From Dermatemys mawii (Eukaryota; Chordata; Testudines; Dermatemydidae), in contig ML677334.1 in the NCBI GenBank assembly GCA_007922305.1, positions 18,329,291 through 18,393,290 on the forward strand: a stretch of DNA of 64,000 nucleotides, given 5' to 3'. Of this stretch, positions 24,101 to 36,274 are shown piece by piece. The position numbers were made by a program, and so were the translations under genes. The stretch's first letter is position 1, and each line of letters starts with the position of its first letter. The notes beneath the pieces are model-generated. The model searched no databases and was not told the DNA's origin. It was given only the letters and a program-made list of their open reading frames with translations.

Positions 24101-24240
24101 GTGATGGATCGTGCCACAGTGTCTGCTGAATCCAGGGAGGCTTGTAAGGCTATTTAAACTAGATGGCCTTCCAAAATATCTGCCTTAAATTGCTCTTTTT
24201 TGTCCTCAGGAAGCTAATCAATAAATTCAGACATCTTTGA

Positions 24241-24420
24241 ATAATTGGAGTTACTGTATTTGGCCATCGGGGACCAGCCAATCAGAGGGGCGGCTGGAGT
24301 AGCCAGTCAGGGGCTAGAAGAGACATATAAAAGGAAGCAGCAGAGGCAGAGCATTCATCTGCTGCCTGGAGCTCAAAGAGGGAGGATCGAGTACCTTTTT
24401 CTTCTTTCATATGACTGGTG
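24241..24420 (+). other. Unassigned segment with TATA-like box
   Basis: A short block contains gaccagccaatcagagg (a CCAAT-type motif) and, 50 bp on, agacatataaaaggaag (TATA-like), between the DIRS gag remnant and a LINE fragment. It looks like a retroelement promoter region but no class can be assigned. Confidence 0.3.
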
Positions 24421-24439
24421 TAGAGCAGCAACTACATTT

Positions 24440-25475
24440 TCACCTGAACTTTATTAAGCCAGATAGCTACATCAGGAGTAGCAGAATTTATTGCACTGTC
24501 TCTTTCATATTTATAAATTGTGCAGTAGGTGGTGAGATGTTTGATGGTCTGACATGGGGAGCCACACTCACACACCGGGGAGTCCTTAATTTTCCATTTG
24601 TGCATTAGATATCTGCATCTACTATGTGTGGTTCGGATTCAGTTCAGAGCTGACCAAGATGTACATGGAAGGTCGAACCCAGGAACCTTTGTGGGATCCA
24701 TCATGAAGTGCTTATTTTTTAAGTCTTGTTTAGTCCCATCTGCTTTCCAATTTTCCATCAGATCATAGCCTGATTGCATGAGGCTAAGCAAATGTTTCCA
24801 TAAAGGCTTGCGGGACTTAAGATGCTAGGAGGCTGGTGGGGGGCAGAAACATTGTCGATGTCTGGATGGATAGGAAGACATCTGTCTTCCTGGATTTGCT
24901 GAGCTTCATGGAATGTTATAGCAGTTTGGCGTATTGGCAGAGGAGCGATGTTAGACATAACAGGTAGCCATGGTGTTGGACTCTACTGAAGGGCTCCAGT
25001 GATGCACCACATTACAATATTCAGCTGAGTGTAAACAAGTCGCGTGTGGCTGTATCTACTCCATATGGGCGACAATATTCAGCTACTGAATATACAAGTG
25101 CTATTGCAGACGTTCGCAACTCTGATGCCAATGCACCCCAGGTTGTACCCACTAGTTTCTGAACTATGTTGGCTATTGTTTTTATCTTTATAGTTACCTT
25201 CTCAAGGTGATCACATAAGGTGTGGTTGAGTTTCACTCCAAGGTAATCACGTTGCACATTTTTACCACAGAAAGTTACATTTAGTGTTTTTTGGCACTTC
25301 TATTATCAAGATGAAATGCGCTTACTATGGGTTTTCCAGGGTTTGGTTTGAGCTTCCATTTCTGGAAGTACTATTCCAAACTTTGGAGGTCCTCAGTTAA
25401 TGCTTTCTCAAGCATTGTCATGGAGCTTTGGTGCTTGGATTGTCACAGCAAGGTATCTGCATATCCAAATTTTAC
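24440..25475 (-). mobile_element. Non-LTR retrotransposon fragment: RT C-terminal region
   Basis: The minus-strand translation contains YLGVKLNHTLCDHLEKV, a block with LVGTTWGALASELRTSAIAL, VYSVAEYCRPYGVDTA and further on LSNIAPLPIRQTA-like sequence and a Cys-rich end near 24600-24540 (CECGSPCQTIKHL). Upstream, around 25440, a YAD-like remnant of the RT active site is seen. Together these form the thumb and C-terminal part of a non-LTR RT distinct from CR1. The clade is not determined. Stops and shifts make it a fossil. Confidence 0.65.
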
Positions 25476-26200
25476 TCCTGGCGGAATTCTGCACCACTGC
25501 ATGCACGCATATTTAATGAGCTCTGTAGATTTCTATTTTTTTGCGCAGAAAAAAACTTCTGCGAAAATATTGCTGCAGTTCTGCCTTTTTCCCACCAGAG
25601 GGTGCTGTGGCACTAGAACAAAGTTGCAGCTGCCCACTGGTCAGGGAAGAGAGCGAGCTGCCTTAGCAGCACTTGTCAGGCTAGGACAGGAGACAAGATC
25701 TGGGGGGAGAGGGGGGAGAGGTCAGATAGGGGCTCATAAGGGCTAGTGGGGGAAGACAGACTGGCACAGGGGCTGAATGGGAGTGAAGGCAGAGGGCCAT
25801 GGGGAAGCCAGAGGGAGATGCAGAGACAATGGGGAGGTGGGGGAGAGTTACACAGGGACATGGGATAGCTGGGTGAGGGCACAGACACACATGGGGTCAG
25901 GAGCAGATGTGCCAGATTGAATGGAAGAGGCTATGGGTCAACCAGGTCTGCATGGGGCAGGGGAAGCTCCCTAACAATCCCTTCCACCCCTATAAAAACA
26001 ATCTGTGCCATACTTTTCCCACCCATACTCAACAGCCCTCCAAGTTCACACCCAGGCTCCTTCCCTGCAATTTACTTCCCTCCATTACTCCTGACACCCA
26101 ATAATCAGGACTGCAGGCAATCATTTGCATGAGCTCTCCTCTTTCCAGGCAATTCCATTATAACTTGCTGATAAGAACATTTCCTCTCTTCAGGCTAGCA
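25476..26200 (+). repeat. Interspersed repeat starting TACTCCTGGCGGAATTCTGC
   Basis: The block begins tactcctggcggaattctgc, has a GC-rich purine-biased middle (25690-25960) and a pyrimidine-rich end. Its first 27 bp recur at 32004, followed there by a different A-rich continuation, so it belongs to a repeat family. The class is unknown to me. Confidence 0.45.
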
Positions 26201-27081
26201 TTTCCTCTGTGAAGTGGTCTGCCTGTTACAGAAGCTACATACACAGCCTTGTGCTGAATCAGGTTCTTTAATAGTAAGGCTGGCATAAGTAAGTAAATGC
26301 AGATCTAGTTTCCCCAAAGCCATCAACATCTAATGTAGTTCTTTCAAATTTTAATCTCAAAACATTAGATGCTTATTTTGCCCAATTTAAAAAGAGCACA
26401 GTGCAAATCTTTGGAAAAAAATAACGTAACATTTTCTATTTCTATTTTCTGTTTTCAAATAGATGGTGACACATACATAAAACTCTATTACAATGAATAT
26501 GCTGTGCTGGTGGGAGGATATTTTTAAAAGGTAATAAAATGTAAAGACAAAGATCAGAATACTTTAGTCATCTTTCAGAAGGAGCATGCTCCACTGAGCA
26601 TTCTAGGCCTGTTGTGTAAAATTAAGAGGATCTATTTGAAATGCATTTTCAATAAATATCAATGGCTTTGGTAAGTATCTTTTAAGGAGCAAAATAAAAT
26701 TGGCAAGACTGTCTGCTATTTTTCTGGGTGACAGATACATTTTTCAGCTAAACACAATTACAGAATATTTAATTTAGGTTGTCAAAAAGGGTAACTGTAC
26801 AATTTGTCCACACATAAAAATGATCTAATCTACCTAGGTAGGAGCAAAGGGAGGAAGTGGAAAACTGTGGTGCAGAGGGGATAGGGTTTTACATGGCACT
26901 GGGACATTACATAAATGTTTAAACACTAAATTGATTCTCAAATCCAGCAGGCTGCTGCTTTTTTGATAACTTAGACATCAAAATTTCATACTACTCAAAA
27001 ATGCAATTCCCTGACTTAAGGTCACACAATATATGCCTATCGACAGTAACACTGAATGTATATGAATGAAAACACACTTAC
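26201..27081. other. PIGN intron, nothing recognised
   Basis: AT-rich sequence without recognisable repeat ends, exons or open frames of interest. Confidence 0.5.
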
Positions 27082-27126
27082 CAACCAACCTCCAATTAAT
27101 CTTCTCTTGGGTTCTGCATACAGATC
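27082..27126 (-). other. PIGN: Candidate PIGN 5' UTR exon
   Basis: A 45-nt minus-strand block is bounded by a tttcgtttgtttag acceptor (its last three bases are the complement of 27127-27129) and a consensus gtaagt donor (complement of 27076-27081). It lies in otherwise AT-rich intronic sequence between the presumed PIGN exon 1 and the first coding exon. Mammalian PIGN genes use several short non-coding 5' exons, so such an exon is expected here. It carries no ATG in the sense direction apart from one internal tATGca. The call rests only on the splice-site pair and position. Confidence 0.4.
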
Positions 27127-27714
27127 CTAAACAAACGAAAATGAAATTTGTCATCTTAACTATGCAATACAGAATTACACTATGAATAATATTGCGATGA
27201 TGATCAAGCCACTTTTTCCCTCCTTTTCAGAAACCTGATTTTATTTTGAATAGAGGTATAATACACACTTCTTTGTCACACAATGAAACTGCAAATACAG
27301 TATTTCCACTTACTTTTGCATTTAAACATGCTTTTGTGACTCAGAACATCTGCTTTAAATTATTTTGTTCAACATTTTCATTGAATAATTTGTACATTAC
27401 AATAACAAATGACAACTGTTTTAAATTGGAAATGTGGTTCAGCAATGCACGGCTAAACTTGAGGCAAAAATCTCACAGAGAATTAAATATTCTGATTAAT
27501 ATCACTCTGATTATCAAGATAATTCTGTATCACTAACTCCTATGCAAAATCTTCAAGGGATAAACATGATTATCAGCCATTCTACCTTGTAGGTCATGAA
27601 ATATCAGAGATGTCTTATGCCTTGAACTCCTGTATTTCTATAAACCATTTACAAAGATGGCAAACTAGCTTTTCTCCAGTTCTGCTCTAAACACTGGAAA
27701 TAGGTTCCGTATAG

Positions 27715-28636
27715 CAGCAGTTCTCAGTCAGAGACCTGGAGTCCCCTGAGGGACCCTGAGCAAGTTTCAAGGGGGCTGCCAAGCAGGGCCAGTGTTAGAC
27801 TTGCTGGGTCCCAGGACAGAAAGCTGAAGCCCCACTGTGTGGGGCTGAAGTCCAGGGCTCCCAGTCTTGCCACCTGGGGCTGAAGCCGAACCCTGAGCAA
27901 CTTTAGTTTTGGGGGGAACCCCTAAGGCAGGGGTGGGCAAACGTTTTGGCCCGAGGGCCACACTGGGTTTGCAAAATTATATGGAGGGCGGACAGGGAAG
28001 ACCCCGCTTCCAATCTGACCCCCTCCCACTTCCCACCCTCTGACTGCCCCCTCAGAATCCCTGACCCCTCCAACCTCGCCCCCAACCTTGTCCCCTGACT
28101 GCCCCTTCCAGAGACCCCTAACCACCCCCCAGGATCCCACCCCCTACCTAATTCCCCTGTTCCCTGTCCCAGCCCCCACAACCCTGTCCCCCTTACCACA
28201 GCTGCTCAGCGTGACTCTGGGGAAGGGGGGAGCACGCAGCTCCAGTCCCCAAAGCGCTGACCGCACGGCGCAGCTTCAGGGGAGAGGGGGAGCGCGCAGC
28301 CCCGACCCCCGGGAGCACTGTCCACGCAGCGCAGCTCCAGGGGCAGGGGGGAGCGTGCAGTCTGGCCCCCAGAGCGCTGCCCACGCGGCACAGCCTCCCC
28401 AGCTGGGGGCCGGATGTGACAGTCCCGCGCGACAGATTCAGCCCGCAGGCCGTAGTTTGCCCACCCCTGCCCTAAGGTGTGGGGCCCTGGGCAACTGCCC
28501 TGCTTGCTACACCCTAATGCTGCTCCTGGCTTTTATATGGAGAAAAATAGTTGTGGCACTGGCAAGCTGTGGCGTTTTTATACTATTGGGGGAGGGGGAA
28601 AGGAGGGCTCAGAAAGAAAAAGATTAAGAATCTCTG
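27715..28636. mobile_element. Outer hAT-type element, split by a second hAT
   Basis: The ends read cagcagttctcagtcag (left) and gattaagaatctctg (right), consistent with decayed hAT termini. The flanking octamers ccgtatag and tcctatag agree at six of eight positions. The element is interrupted by the complete insertion at 27928-28469. It has no coding capacity. Confidence 0.6.
27928..28469. mobile_element. hAT MITE with perfect 8-bp target duplication
   Basis: The terminal inverted repeat is caggggtgggcaaac, exact at both ends, and the element is flanked by perfect ccctaagg duplications (27920-27927 and 28470-28477). It is 542 bp, GC-rich and non-coding. It inserted into an older hAT element. 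Confidence 0.92.
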
Positions 28637-28889
28637 TCCTATAGGACAGGGGTTACAGATCTCTTACCCATATAACTGAGAATAATGCTAAAAGGAAGAC
28701 AATTTTGAAGGTATGAAAATGTATGGGTACTTCCCTTGAGAGGGAAGGATTACATTAGGAGTGAAAGACTACATTACAGCATCTTGAAGGAACCAAGCAC
28801 GGCACCTTTGGGTGACCTTCACTTACTGCTTGGAAAAAATGAATTATTGGAAGGAACCCGAGGCACTGCACTCCATAGTCTTATAGTAA

Positions 28890-30300
28890 TAGTATTATAC
28901 TAAGGTTATGGCATAATTATTATGCATTTTGCACAAGATAAGTCATGTGAGGTGTCATTGGAAGTTATGATTTGCTGAAGATGATTATCCTGTTTGTATG
29001 CATGTATTATTTTTGTATCTGAAGTTATAAATACTGACTATCCAGCTGTACTTCAAATGTAGCTATACCTGGGTAACACCACTAAATAAGTCGTTGTAAA
29101 GGGCCTACAGAGGGTAATGGGCCATTAGAAAGAACAAAAGGCTTTAGGAGAAGCTTATCCCCCACTGAGTGAGCTTTGCTGAAAACCCTCCAGACAGCAT
29201 GTAAGCAATGACTACTATGTCTCTTCAAGGACATGTGACCAGGCCACATGATCCTGGACTCCACCTTACGATGTCAGTATTTTTCCACAAACTGGTCTGG
29301 GAACCAAGCTTTGAAACAAAGGGTTCCTGGAATATGCTAAAGCTATATAAGGTAGGGCGTGACATCATCTGTGGTTCTTCACTCCCCACACAAGAAGACA
29401 CCTAGAAACACCTGAGGAACAGAGACCGAACAGGGGGAAGTGTTGGACCCAGGCTAATCGGATTTCTAGCCTGTGTATGAAAGATCTGGGGATTCCAAGC
29501 TCTAACGTAAGTGCAGCTTGTCCCATAAGAATCTGCAGCCCACCTGTATCAGCAGCCAGGGTGAGAATTTGCTAGTTCATATCCTATCTTTCTAATATCT
29601 TAGATTTCATTTGGATTTTGTTTGTTTACGAGGTAATCTGCTTTGATTTGTGTGCTATCCCTTATAATCACTTAAAATCCATCTTTTGTAGTTAATAAAC
29701 ATATTTTATGTTTTAATCCAAACCAGTGTGTATTTGACTAAGGTGTCTGGAGAAAATCTCAGTTTGGTTAGTACAAGTGTGCATGGTCCTCTTCACACTG
29801 AGGGAGAGGCACACTGGGAATTAAACTCATATACTAACCAGATTTGACAAGGGCAGGATGATACTTCTCTGGGGTCCTAGCCTGGGAAGCTGGTGGTTAG
29901 AGAGACTGCATGTAACTGTATCTGGGTGTGTCTCTATCTGTGTGAATGCTGGTGAAAGTGCAGGCTGGAGGCTTTACAGCAGGCCTGCACAACATGCGGT
30001 CCGGGGGCCACATGCGGCCCGCGTGGGCTCACTGTGCGGCCCGCGTGGGGTGAGTAGGGGTGGGACAAGCCTAGCGGTGGGCTGGGGGGAAGCGGATAGG
30101 GGCAGGGGCGGGGCTTTTTGGCCCACAGCTGGTGTTTTTGCAGTAATATGGCCCTCGTTGCTTTCTGAGTTGTACAGGCCTGCTTTACAGCTTGTCACAG
30201 CAGCACAGCCCAAGAGGGAGCCCAGGCTGGTAGGTCAGAGGGCTCATTGGTACCCCAATTCCCAATGGCATCCCGGCAGGAACCTGTCACAGAACCTTTT
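28890..30300 (+). repeat. Probable solo LTR (interrupted by a hAT MITE)
   Basis: This resembles a reptile LTR family: a U3-like region, a TATA box at 29343-29352 (ctatataagg), a polyadenylation signal AATAAA at 29694-29699 with a T/G-rich stretch after it, and no internal coding sequence. It ends near cctgtcaca. A 203-bp hAT element (29980-30182) sits inside it. A related but diverged copy in opposite orientation is at 60.6-61.4 kb. The boundaries are approximate, and I see no internal retroviral genes. Confidence 0.55.
29980..30182. mobile_element. hAT MITE with perfect 8-bp duplication inside the LTR
   Basis: The 203-bp element has ends caggcctgcacaac and gttgtacaggcctg (one extra base in an otherwise matching inverted repeat). 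Exact ctttacag duplications flank it at 29972-29979 and 30183-30190. Confidence 0.9.
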
Positions 30301-33028
30301 ATATGAGACGCTGCGTCAATCTGCACACAGTTAAGGCTGCAGCCTGAATCAAAAGAGAGCTAGCCCAGATGCCCTTACTTACATTCTTACCTTACAGCCG
30401 GGCAGAGATTCTCCATAACTGGTAAAAGACATGGAGCATTTATGGGATTGCAAAAGCATGGAAGTCACCCAGCCAGAGCAGCTTTGCTGTCTCAAATGAG
30501 CCATATCACTTAGAACTCCAAGCCCCTCAGACATTTTAAATACGTTACTAGCCACTTCAGTCAGCTCTTCCCAAGCTCTCTCATCCAGCCCACCTGCTCA
30601 CAAGTATTGAAATCAACAAGATATTGTGAAGTATACGAGTGCTGCAGCCTGATTTTAGTCTCCTTTTTTCTGTGCAGTGCAGCACGTGGTAGTCCTAAGA
30701 CATGAAGAAAGCAGGCAGCTGGAAAAGAGGCAAGCCCACTCAAAAAGTGAAAGAATGCAGGTGGCACAGCTCCTTCCTTATAGACCAGGGTGGTTGGGGG
30801 AAAAGCCAAAATATTCTTGTGAATGGCACAGGAAATGTGAATGTAGAGTATGAAGGGGGCAGAATGGAAACAGAGTGACCCCAAGTGGCAAACAAGAATA
30901 TGGTGAACTCACATCAAATCCATCAGGTTAGGAGGGTAGAACTAAAAAACATCAAGCGACTGCACATCTCACCTTGCAATCATTTAAGAACTATTCTAAA
31001 TAAACACAGGAAAGAAAGTTACTATATACGGAAGAGAGCACTGGTTAAAATGCTAATACACAAGAGAGAAAAGCTTTAAAACAGAGTTTAAATACAAATC
31101 TACATGTCTAATTTTAAACACATTTTCTTACTAATATCCATTTTGCTTATTAACTAAGATGAGTATTTAAATAAGTGATTTCTTCTTATTAGCCTATTCT
31201 CTCTATCTAATGAATCTTGAGTTGACTTTACAATGGTGATAGTGTAACATCAGTCATCTTCAATATCAAACAGCAGGAGAACAGGGCTGTGAGAGAGAAA
31301 CTCCCATTCATTCGCTAACAACTTCAGTAACAGCAAAGGAAACAGAAAATAACAGCTAAGTAAACTGCTGTTTGTATCTTCCTTCAAGTTTACTTCAATG
31401 TCAAAATTGCTCTAAATTTAATTCTCCCAGAGAGAAGGAAAAGAGTAATATTTACAAAATGCAGACCACTGTTTTGGATAAACATAAATAGGGTCAGTCC
31501 AAATCTGGATGGGAGGGAAGAGGGCTTTTGTTTTGTTTACTGAGCACAGACAAATAGATAAATACATTAGTACAGCTTTCCACAGTGATTACGCCCTTCA
31601 TTTTTTAACTTGAAAAGCAGCACCTTCATGAGGAATGGCGGGAAACAGTGTTATAGCATCTTTTTTGAATGATGTGCCCAATGAATTTAATGTATATAAT
31701 TGTACCTTTCATAAACACGTGCATGTGAATGACAGCTTGTTGCTCTCCAAGGTCCTAGGACTTGATTTGGTCTCTCTGAATGAGAGCCATTGTCCCAATA
31801 GTGAGCTTTCAGCAAACTGAAGTGATTCATTTCTTCTGGCTTTGTAAGATACCATAATTTAGGACCTAATCTAAGAGTATCTGGTATTTTTGAAAGCTGA
31901 GCTACTCTTTTTATTAGTCCAATATCTTCTATAAATTTCTGAATCCTATAGATACCTAGTAGTTTCTGAGCTCTACAAATATGATTTGTGTATCAAAGAC
32001 ATTTTACTCCTGAGGGAATTCTGCACCAAAAAAAATAAAATTCTGTGCCAAAAATAAAAAATCATGCACACAACATTTCAAAATTCTGAAAATTTACTAG
32101 CTCCAAGACAGTGTTAAAATTCCATGCCAGCAGAAGAACATTAATCTCATTCTGAATCAAGGACAACGCTTTGAAGATTCATAAACTGTTTTAATGCAAA
32201 GAAATGGTCTTTGCTTTGTCTCCTTGGATAGTAGAAATAACTGCTGAGCGCACTTTTTAGAAATGCTGATAAAAACATTTTTCTAGCTTTGCATAAACCC
32301 TAAAGCCTGAATATCAACTATTTAAGCCTGAAAGTTTCCTTCACATTAGAATAAATCTTTATTTTTGCTCAATATAATATAGTCAGTTCTCACACAGTGA
32401 CTAATGTTCCTCATCATGTACCAGCTGTGACATGATAAGCACGCCTGGACTGAAATGCTGCAAAGTTTATATTTGCAGGCTTTAGAGCTAGTCCAGACTG
32501 CATTTCCATTATAGATAGATATAGATGTTATTAAACTGCTGTATCTTATAGGGAGTCCGTGCAGCTAAAAATCAGCTTACACTATCTGAGGAAACCATGA
32601 AAAACATGAGCTGTCCTGTAAAAGTACAACTAAGTGGTTAAAAATTAGAACTTGCTAACAAGTTCCCAGAACTAATGAATATATTAATATAAAATTACAT
32701 TAATATATTTCATAAATAAGAGAATATTAGGAAGGCCCTGCACAGATACAAAATTTGTATCACATCTGATCCGTGATCAGCAAAAATGATCCATGGATAT
32801 CCGCAGTTTTGCAGAGCTCTAGTTATTTGGAGCTACCAACTAACTGTGCTCCTCTACACCTTTGTCACCTGTGGGTATCGCTAACCTGCAGAGAAACTTA
32901 CCAATTAGTTTTCAAAGTTTCACTTTGCAGCTGTGGCACACAGTACATGCCATGGAAAGCAGCTGGAAAAATCACGCAGAGGTAACAGGACAGACATACA
33001 AATCTGGGGAATGTGGGGGTGGAGGGGA

Positions 33029-33053
33029 GGGAGAGAGAGAGAGAGAGAGAGAG
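33029..33053 (+). repeat. (GA)n microsatellite
   Basis: An uninterrupted GA dinucleotide run of about 12 units. Confidence 0.9.
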
Positions 33054-35993
33054 AACAGACCAGAAAGCGGAATATTGCTCCAATTTTATAACAAGAATAC
33101 TAATTAGAAAGAATTAATAAACATCTCTTTATTTCCTGCTCCCTAGGCCAGCAGTAACTGATAATCTGCAAAGGCAGCAAACTCAGGCCATGAAAGAAAG
33201 ATGTTTGATATCACTCTATAGCCAGACCTAGCCTTTGCATTTTCGGATGGACAGATGAGCCAACACGTCTAAAGCGCAGGTTAAAACTGCAGTTTGCACT
33301 GAAGGCCACTAGAAGATGTTGCAAGTTGAGACTATTTTTTCTTTTCAATTTTCACTTCAATAGCAAACAGTCACTATAACAAATTTTGAATACATTCAGT
33401 GTTCATTGCCATTTAATTCTGCCGTGTAGTACAAACAAGCAGTATAAAACTTCCTCACCAGTAAATTATATACTGATTAAAACATGATAAAACCAGATTT
33501 AAAAGCAAACACACATTGTGACTAAACATGTCCCAGGATTCCCAATTTCAGTAGAAGAATTCCCTCACTTGAGTTCATGTCCTCTGTTCTCACTGTCAGT
33601 GCCCTCAAACCTAAAAGTCACTATTTTTAAAATGGAATTTTCAGTATGCTCTCTTTTTTGCAGGAAGTACATTAAGTTGCATTATTTTCTGGTCTTTTAA
33701 ACACTGTCAACATGTGGCCTCCAATAAAGATATTTTAAAATTATGAAAATGTATTGTATTAAGTATATTCGATTATGTGTGTTAGAACCCATTATTTTAA
33801 GTATCTTCAGTAAACACTTCAGGTCTTTACATTACAGAGAGTATGGACTGACTCTATGCTACCATATTCTTAAAACTATTTTCTTGTTATTAAATACATT
33901 TTAAAATGCCCTAGGAATGAGAAGTTACTTCTGGACTAACCTAATTTGCACAACCATAATCTGTAAACATTCAAAAACAGCCATATCTTCTTGCTTCTCA
34001 GCAAAGAATTCATACTGTAGCCAAGTGCCGTAATGGAGTCTTTTATTACTAAGACTTCAGGGCCAACCTTACACTTACAAAGGAGAAAAATTCCTATTGA
34101 GCTACCTTTACAAAAACAGAATACAGAACATTTGCTATACAATATGAAATATGGACAGGGCTTCATACTAGAAAAAACATGCTAGGAACCAAATCTACCA
34201 GTGCTATATTGTATATCTATTAAATTTGAAATTTAAACCAGACTTCTTGTGGAGGAAGAGGGCCTGCAATTTGCGCGTCATTAGATCCTTGGATGCTCAG
34301 GTACTATCTGAGTTCAAGAGCACTTTATTCACTAATGTCTAGCAAAGAAAGCAAGCTTATTTTGTATGTGGAACCTGCTAGTTAACCATGCCTTTTGTCA
34401 ACTTTAGGATAGACTTCTCTAATGTAACTCACATTGAGCTACACCTTAAAAGCATTCAGATGGTTGAGTTAGCCACTTTCAACACACTAAGCAATGCTTT
34501 TTGCAGAGAGAACTTTATAATGCGGTACTATAGCTAACTGTCATTTCTGAGAAGCTTCCAGGGGGAGTCTTGAATGCCGATTTTGACATTACAAAGACCT
34601 AAACATATTGGGACCCGACTAATCTCTGGCATGTCTACAATATGGAAATTTTCTAATCAATTTTAAAGACTGTTCAGCCAAACCAGTTAGAATCACAGAT
34701 TTTAACACCAGCTAGAGCCACCATGTAGTTCAGTTTTAAGTGATTCATTAATTATCGGTCAGGCTGCCTGGAGTCATCAAAATACAGATCCACTTTACTG
34801 TGCTAACTAGTTTTAAAATTAGTTTAGCGGAACCGGGGGTTTTAATACTGGTTAGAAATCATCCCCCATACAGCGAAACACTCCTCTTCAAGTAATGTCT
34901 TCAGTGTTATGATCTGTAAAAGGGCATTCAAACAGCTACCAATTTATGGTTCTTGGAACCCAATCAAGTAAGGATTGAGAATTTATCTATACTGAGCTTT
35001 TGCACCAATTATAGCCATCCATGGCCATAGATACGTCCACTGGTGCACATCCCTTGGGCAGGAAGGCCAAAATTTGGAACTAGTGCAGCTTTTCTTACTT
35101 AGCTTGGTCAGAAACAGGCTGTGAGGTGTAATACTTGAACAACACTCTGGAACATACCTGCTATTTGACTGGTAGACACTATTCAAACTAGAGGGTCACA
35201 CATTTTGTTGTGTACATAGGCCAAGCTATAAACCCAGTAAGATAACACAGTATATTAAGTTACTTCCTGTAATGTGCAGGCAGCGAATGGGGTCACCAAA
35301 GCTATTCCTCTGTCTGTAACATGCCGGGGACATGATTTTCCTTTCACTTACACCAGTGGAAATCAGGCATCAAGTATTCCAATTTTCACTCAAATCAACA
35401 GATTTATGCCCATGACATCTAGAATATTCCTTGAAATTTTGGAGTTGAGTGGATGCAGTGTCCAAGTTAGTACATTGGTCAGATGAACAGAGAAATAAGA
35501 TTGAGTTGAGCACAGGACCTCACTTGGTTCAGGCAGTACTTAGCAATCATTATGATATTATCATAGTTTTCTTGAGGAAGGGCAAGTGTGGAAGATTTGA
35601 TGCTTTTATTTATTATTATTACCTCTGCAAAACAGTTGTGAAAATGTACCAGTTCTTTCATAAAATATACTCTTCCAATTTTTACCATAAGTATATAGTC
35701 TACTTTCTCATCAAATACGTGACTTGTACTTATTAAGTTATAATAATTAATATGGCAATAACACTTAAGAGGCCTCAGCCATGTCAGGGCCTCAGGACCT
35801 TCCACAGTTTACAATCTGATAAAATTTATCAGGAATAACAAAGCATGTATTACTTGCTGCGCATACATATACCTAATAGTAACACAAAGCTTCTATTTAC
35901 AACATGATCATAGTCTGAGAAGTTACTATATAAAAATAATACTCTTACACAGACTTATACAAAGGTCTACATGTTGACTTAAGTGCCCACAAA

Positions 35994-36014
35994 TTTTTTT
36001 TTTTTTTTTTTTTT
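35994..36014 (+). repeat. Poly(T) tract
   Basis: A run of 21 T residues in the PIGN intron. Confidence 0.9.
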
Positions 36015-36274
36015 GGTGCTTTTCATTCCTGTTAGTCAGCAGGAGTTAAAACAGCTATAGGAGAGTGAGCTGGCCTCCACCACTAATTGTGCAAAAGTGT
36101 TTATTACTTTCCCAACAATTATACTGTAGTCAGTGCAGCTGCACAGGCATCACACAGCACACATTTAGGTCTGGAGAGATCTTTATTACTGGCGATATAT
36201 AAAATAGAAAGAACCCAGCTAGACTGTCTGAGCCCAGCCTGAGTTTGTAGAAAAGGAAGAAGTGGGGAGTCTAG

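Larger units (their letters stand above)
20811..24240 (-). mobile_element. DIRS-like tyrosine-recombinase retrotransposon, decayed
   Basis: Along the minus strand the domains are in DIRS order. The gag end is at 24240-23772 (SGLPKELQSTIENLPFEG, then LKDSRATLQSLG). RT starts at 23770-23534 (LRQEVNHLLQVGAIEPV) and its core is at 23487-23236 (DLGLQDVYFYTMISPSHRRF). RNase H is around 22800-22570 (NQPGRAWLHSLCTKAMKLW, then NTTAGVLNRTSSQDHE). The tyrosine recombinase part is at 21612-21283 (HTMDVRRALALYIYRTKPFR, then ITERSKGAAIS). Frames are broken by many stops and shifts. The tail contains a 60-bp inverted repeat, in keeping with the inverted-repeat ends of DIRS elements. The gag N-terminus is missing. 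Confidence 0.82.
30301..36271. other. Long PIGN 5' intron stretch
   Basis: Mostly AT-rich sequence without exons. Visible simple features are a (GA)n run at about 33029-33053, a 21-base T run at 35994-36014, and at 32004-32130 an A-rich fragment beginning like the repeat at 25476. A decayed MITE-like stretch is suspected at 34400-34880, but no clear ends were found. Confidence 0.45.

Noticed and set aside
28088..28627. 179-codon Pro-rich plus-strand frame
   Set aside because: It spans the inner hAT MITE and its flank; composition is C-rich repeat and no domain is seen.
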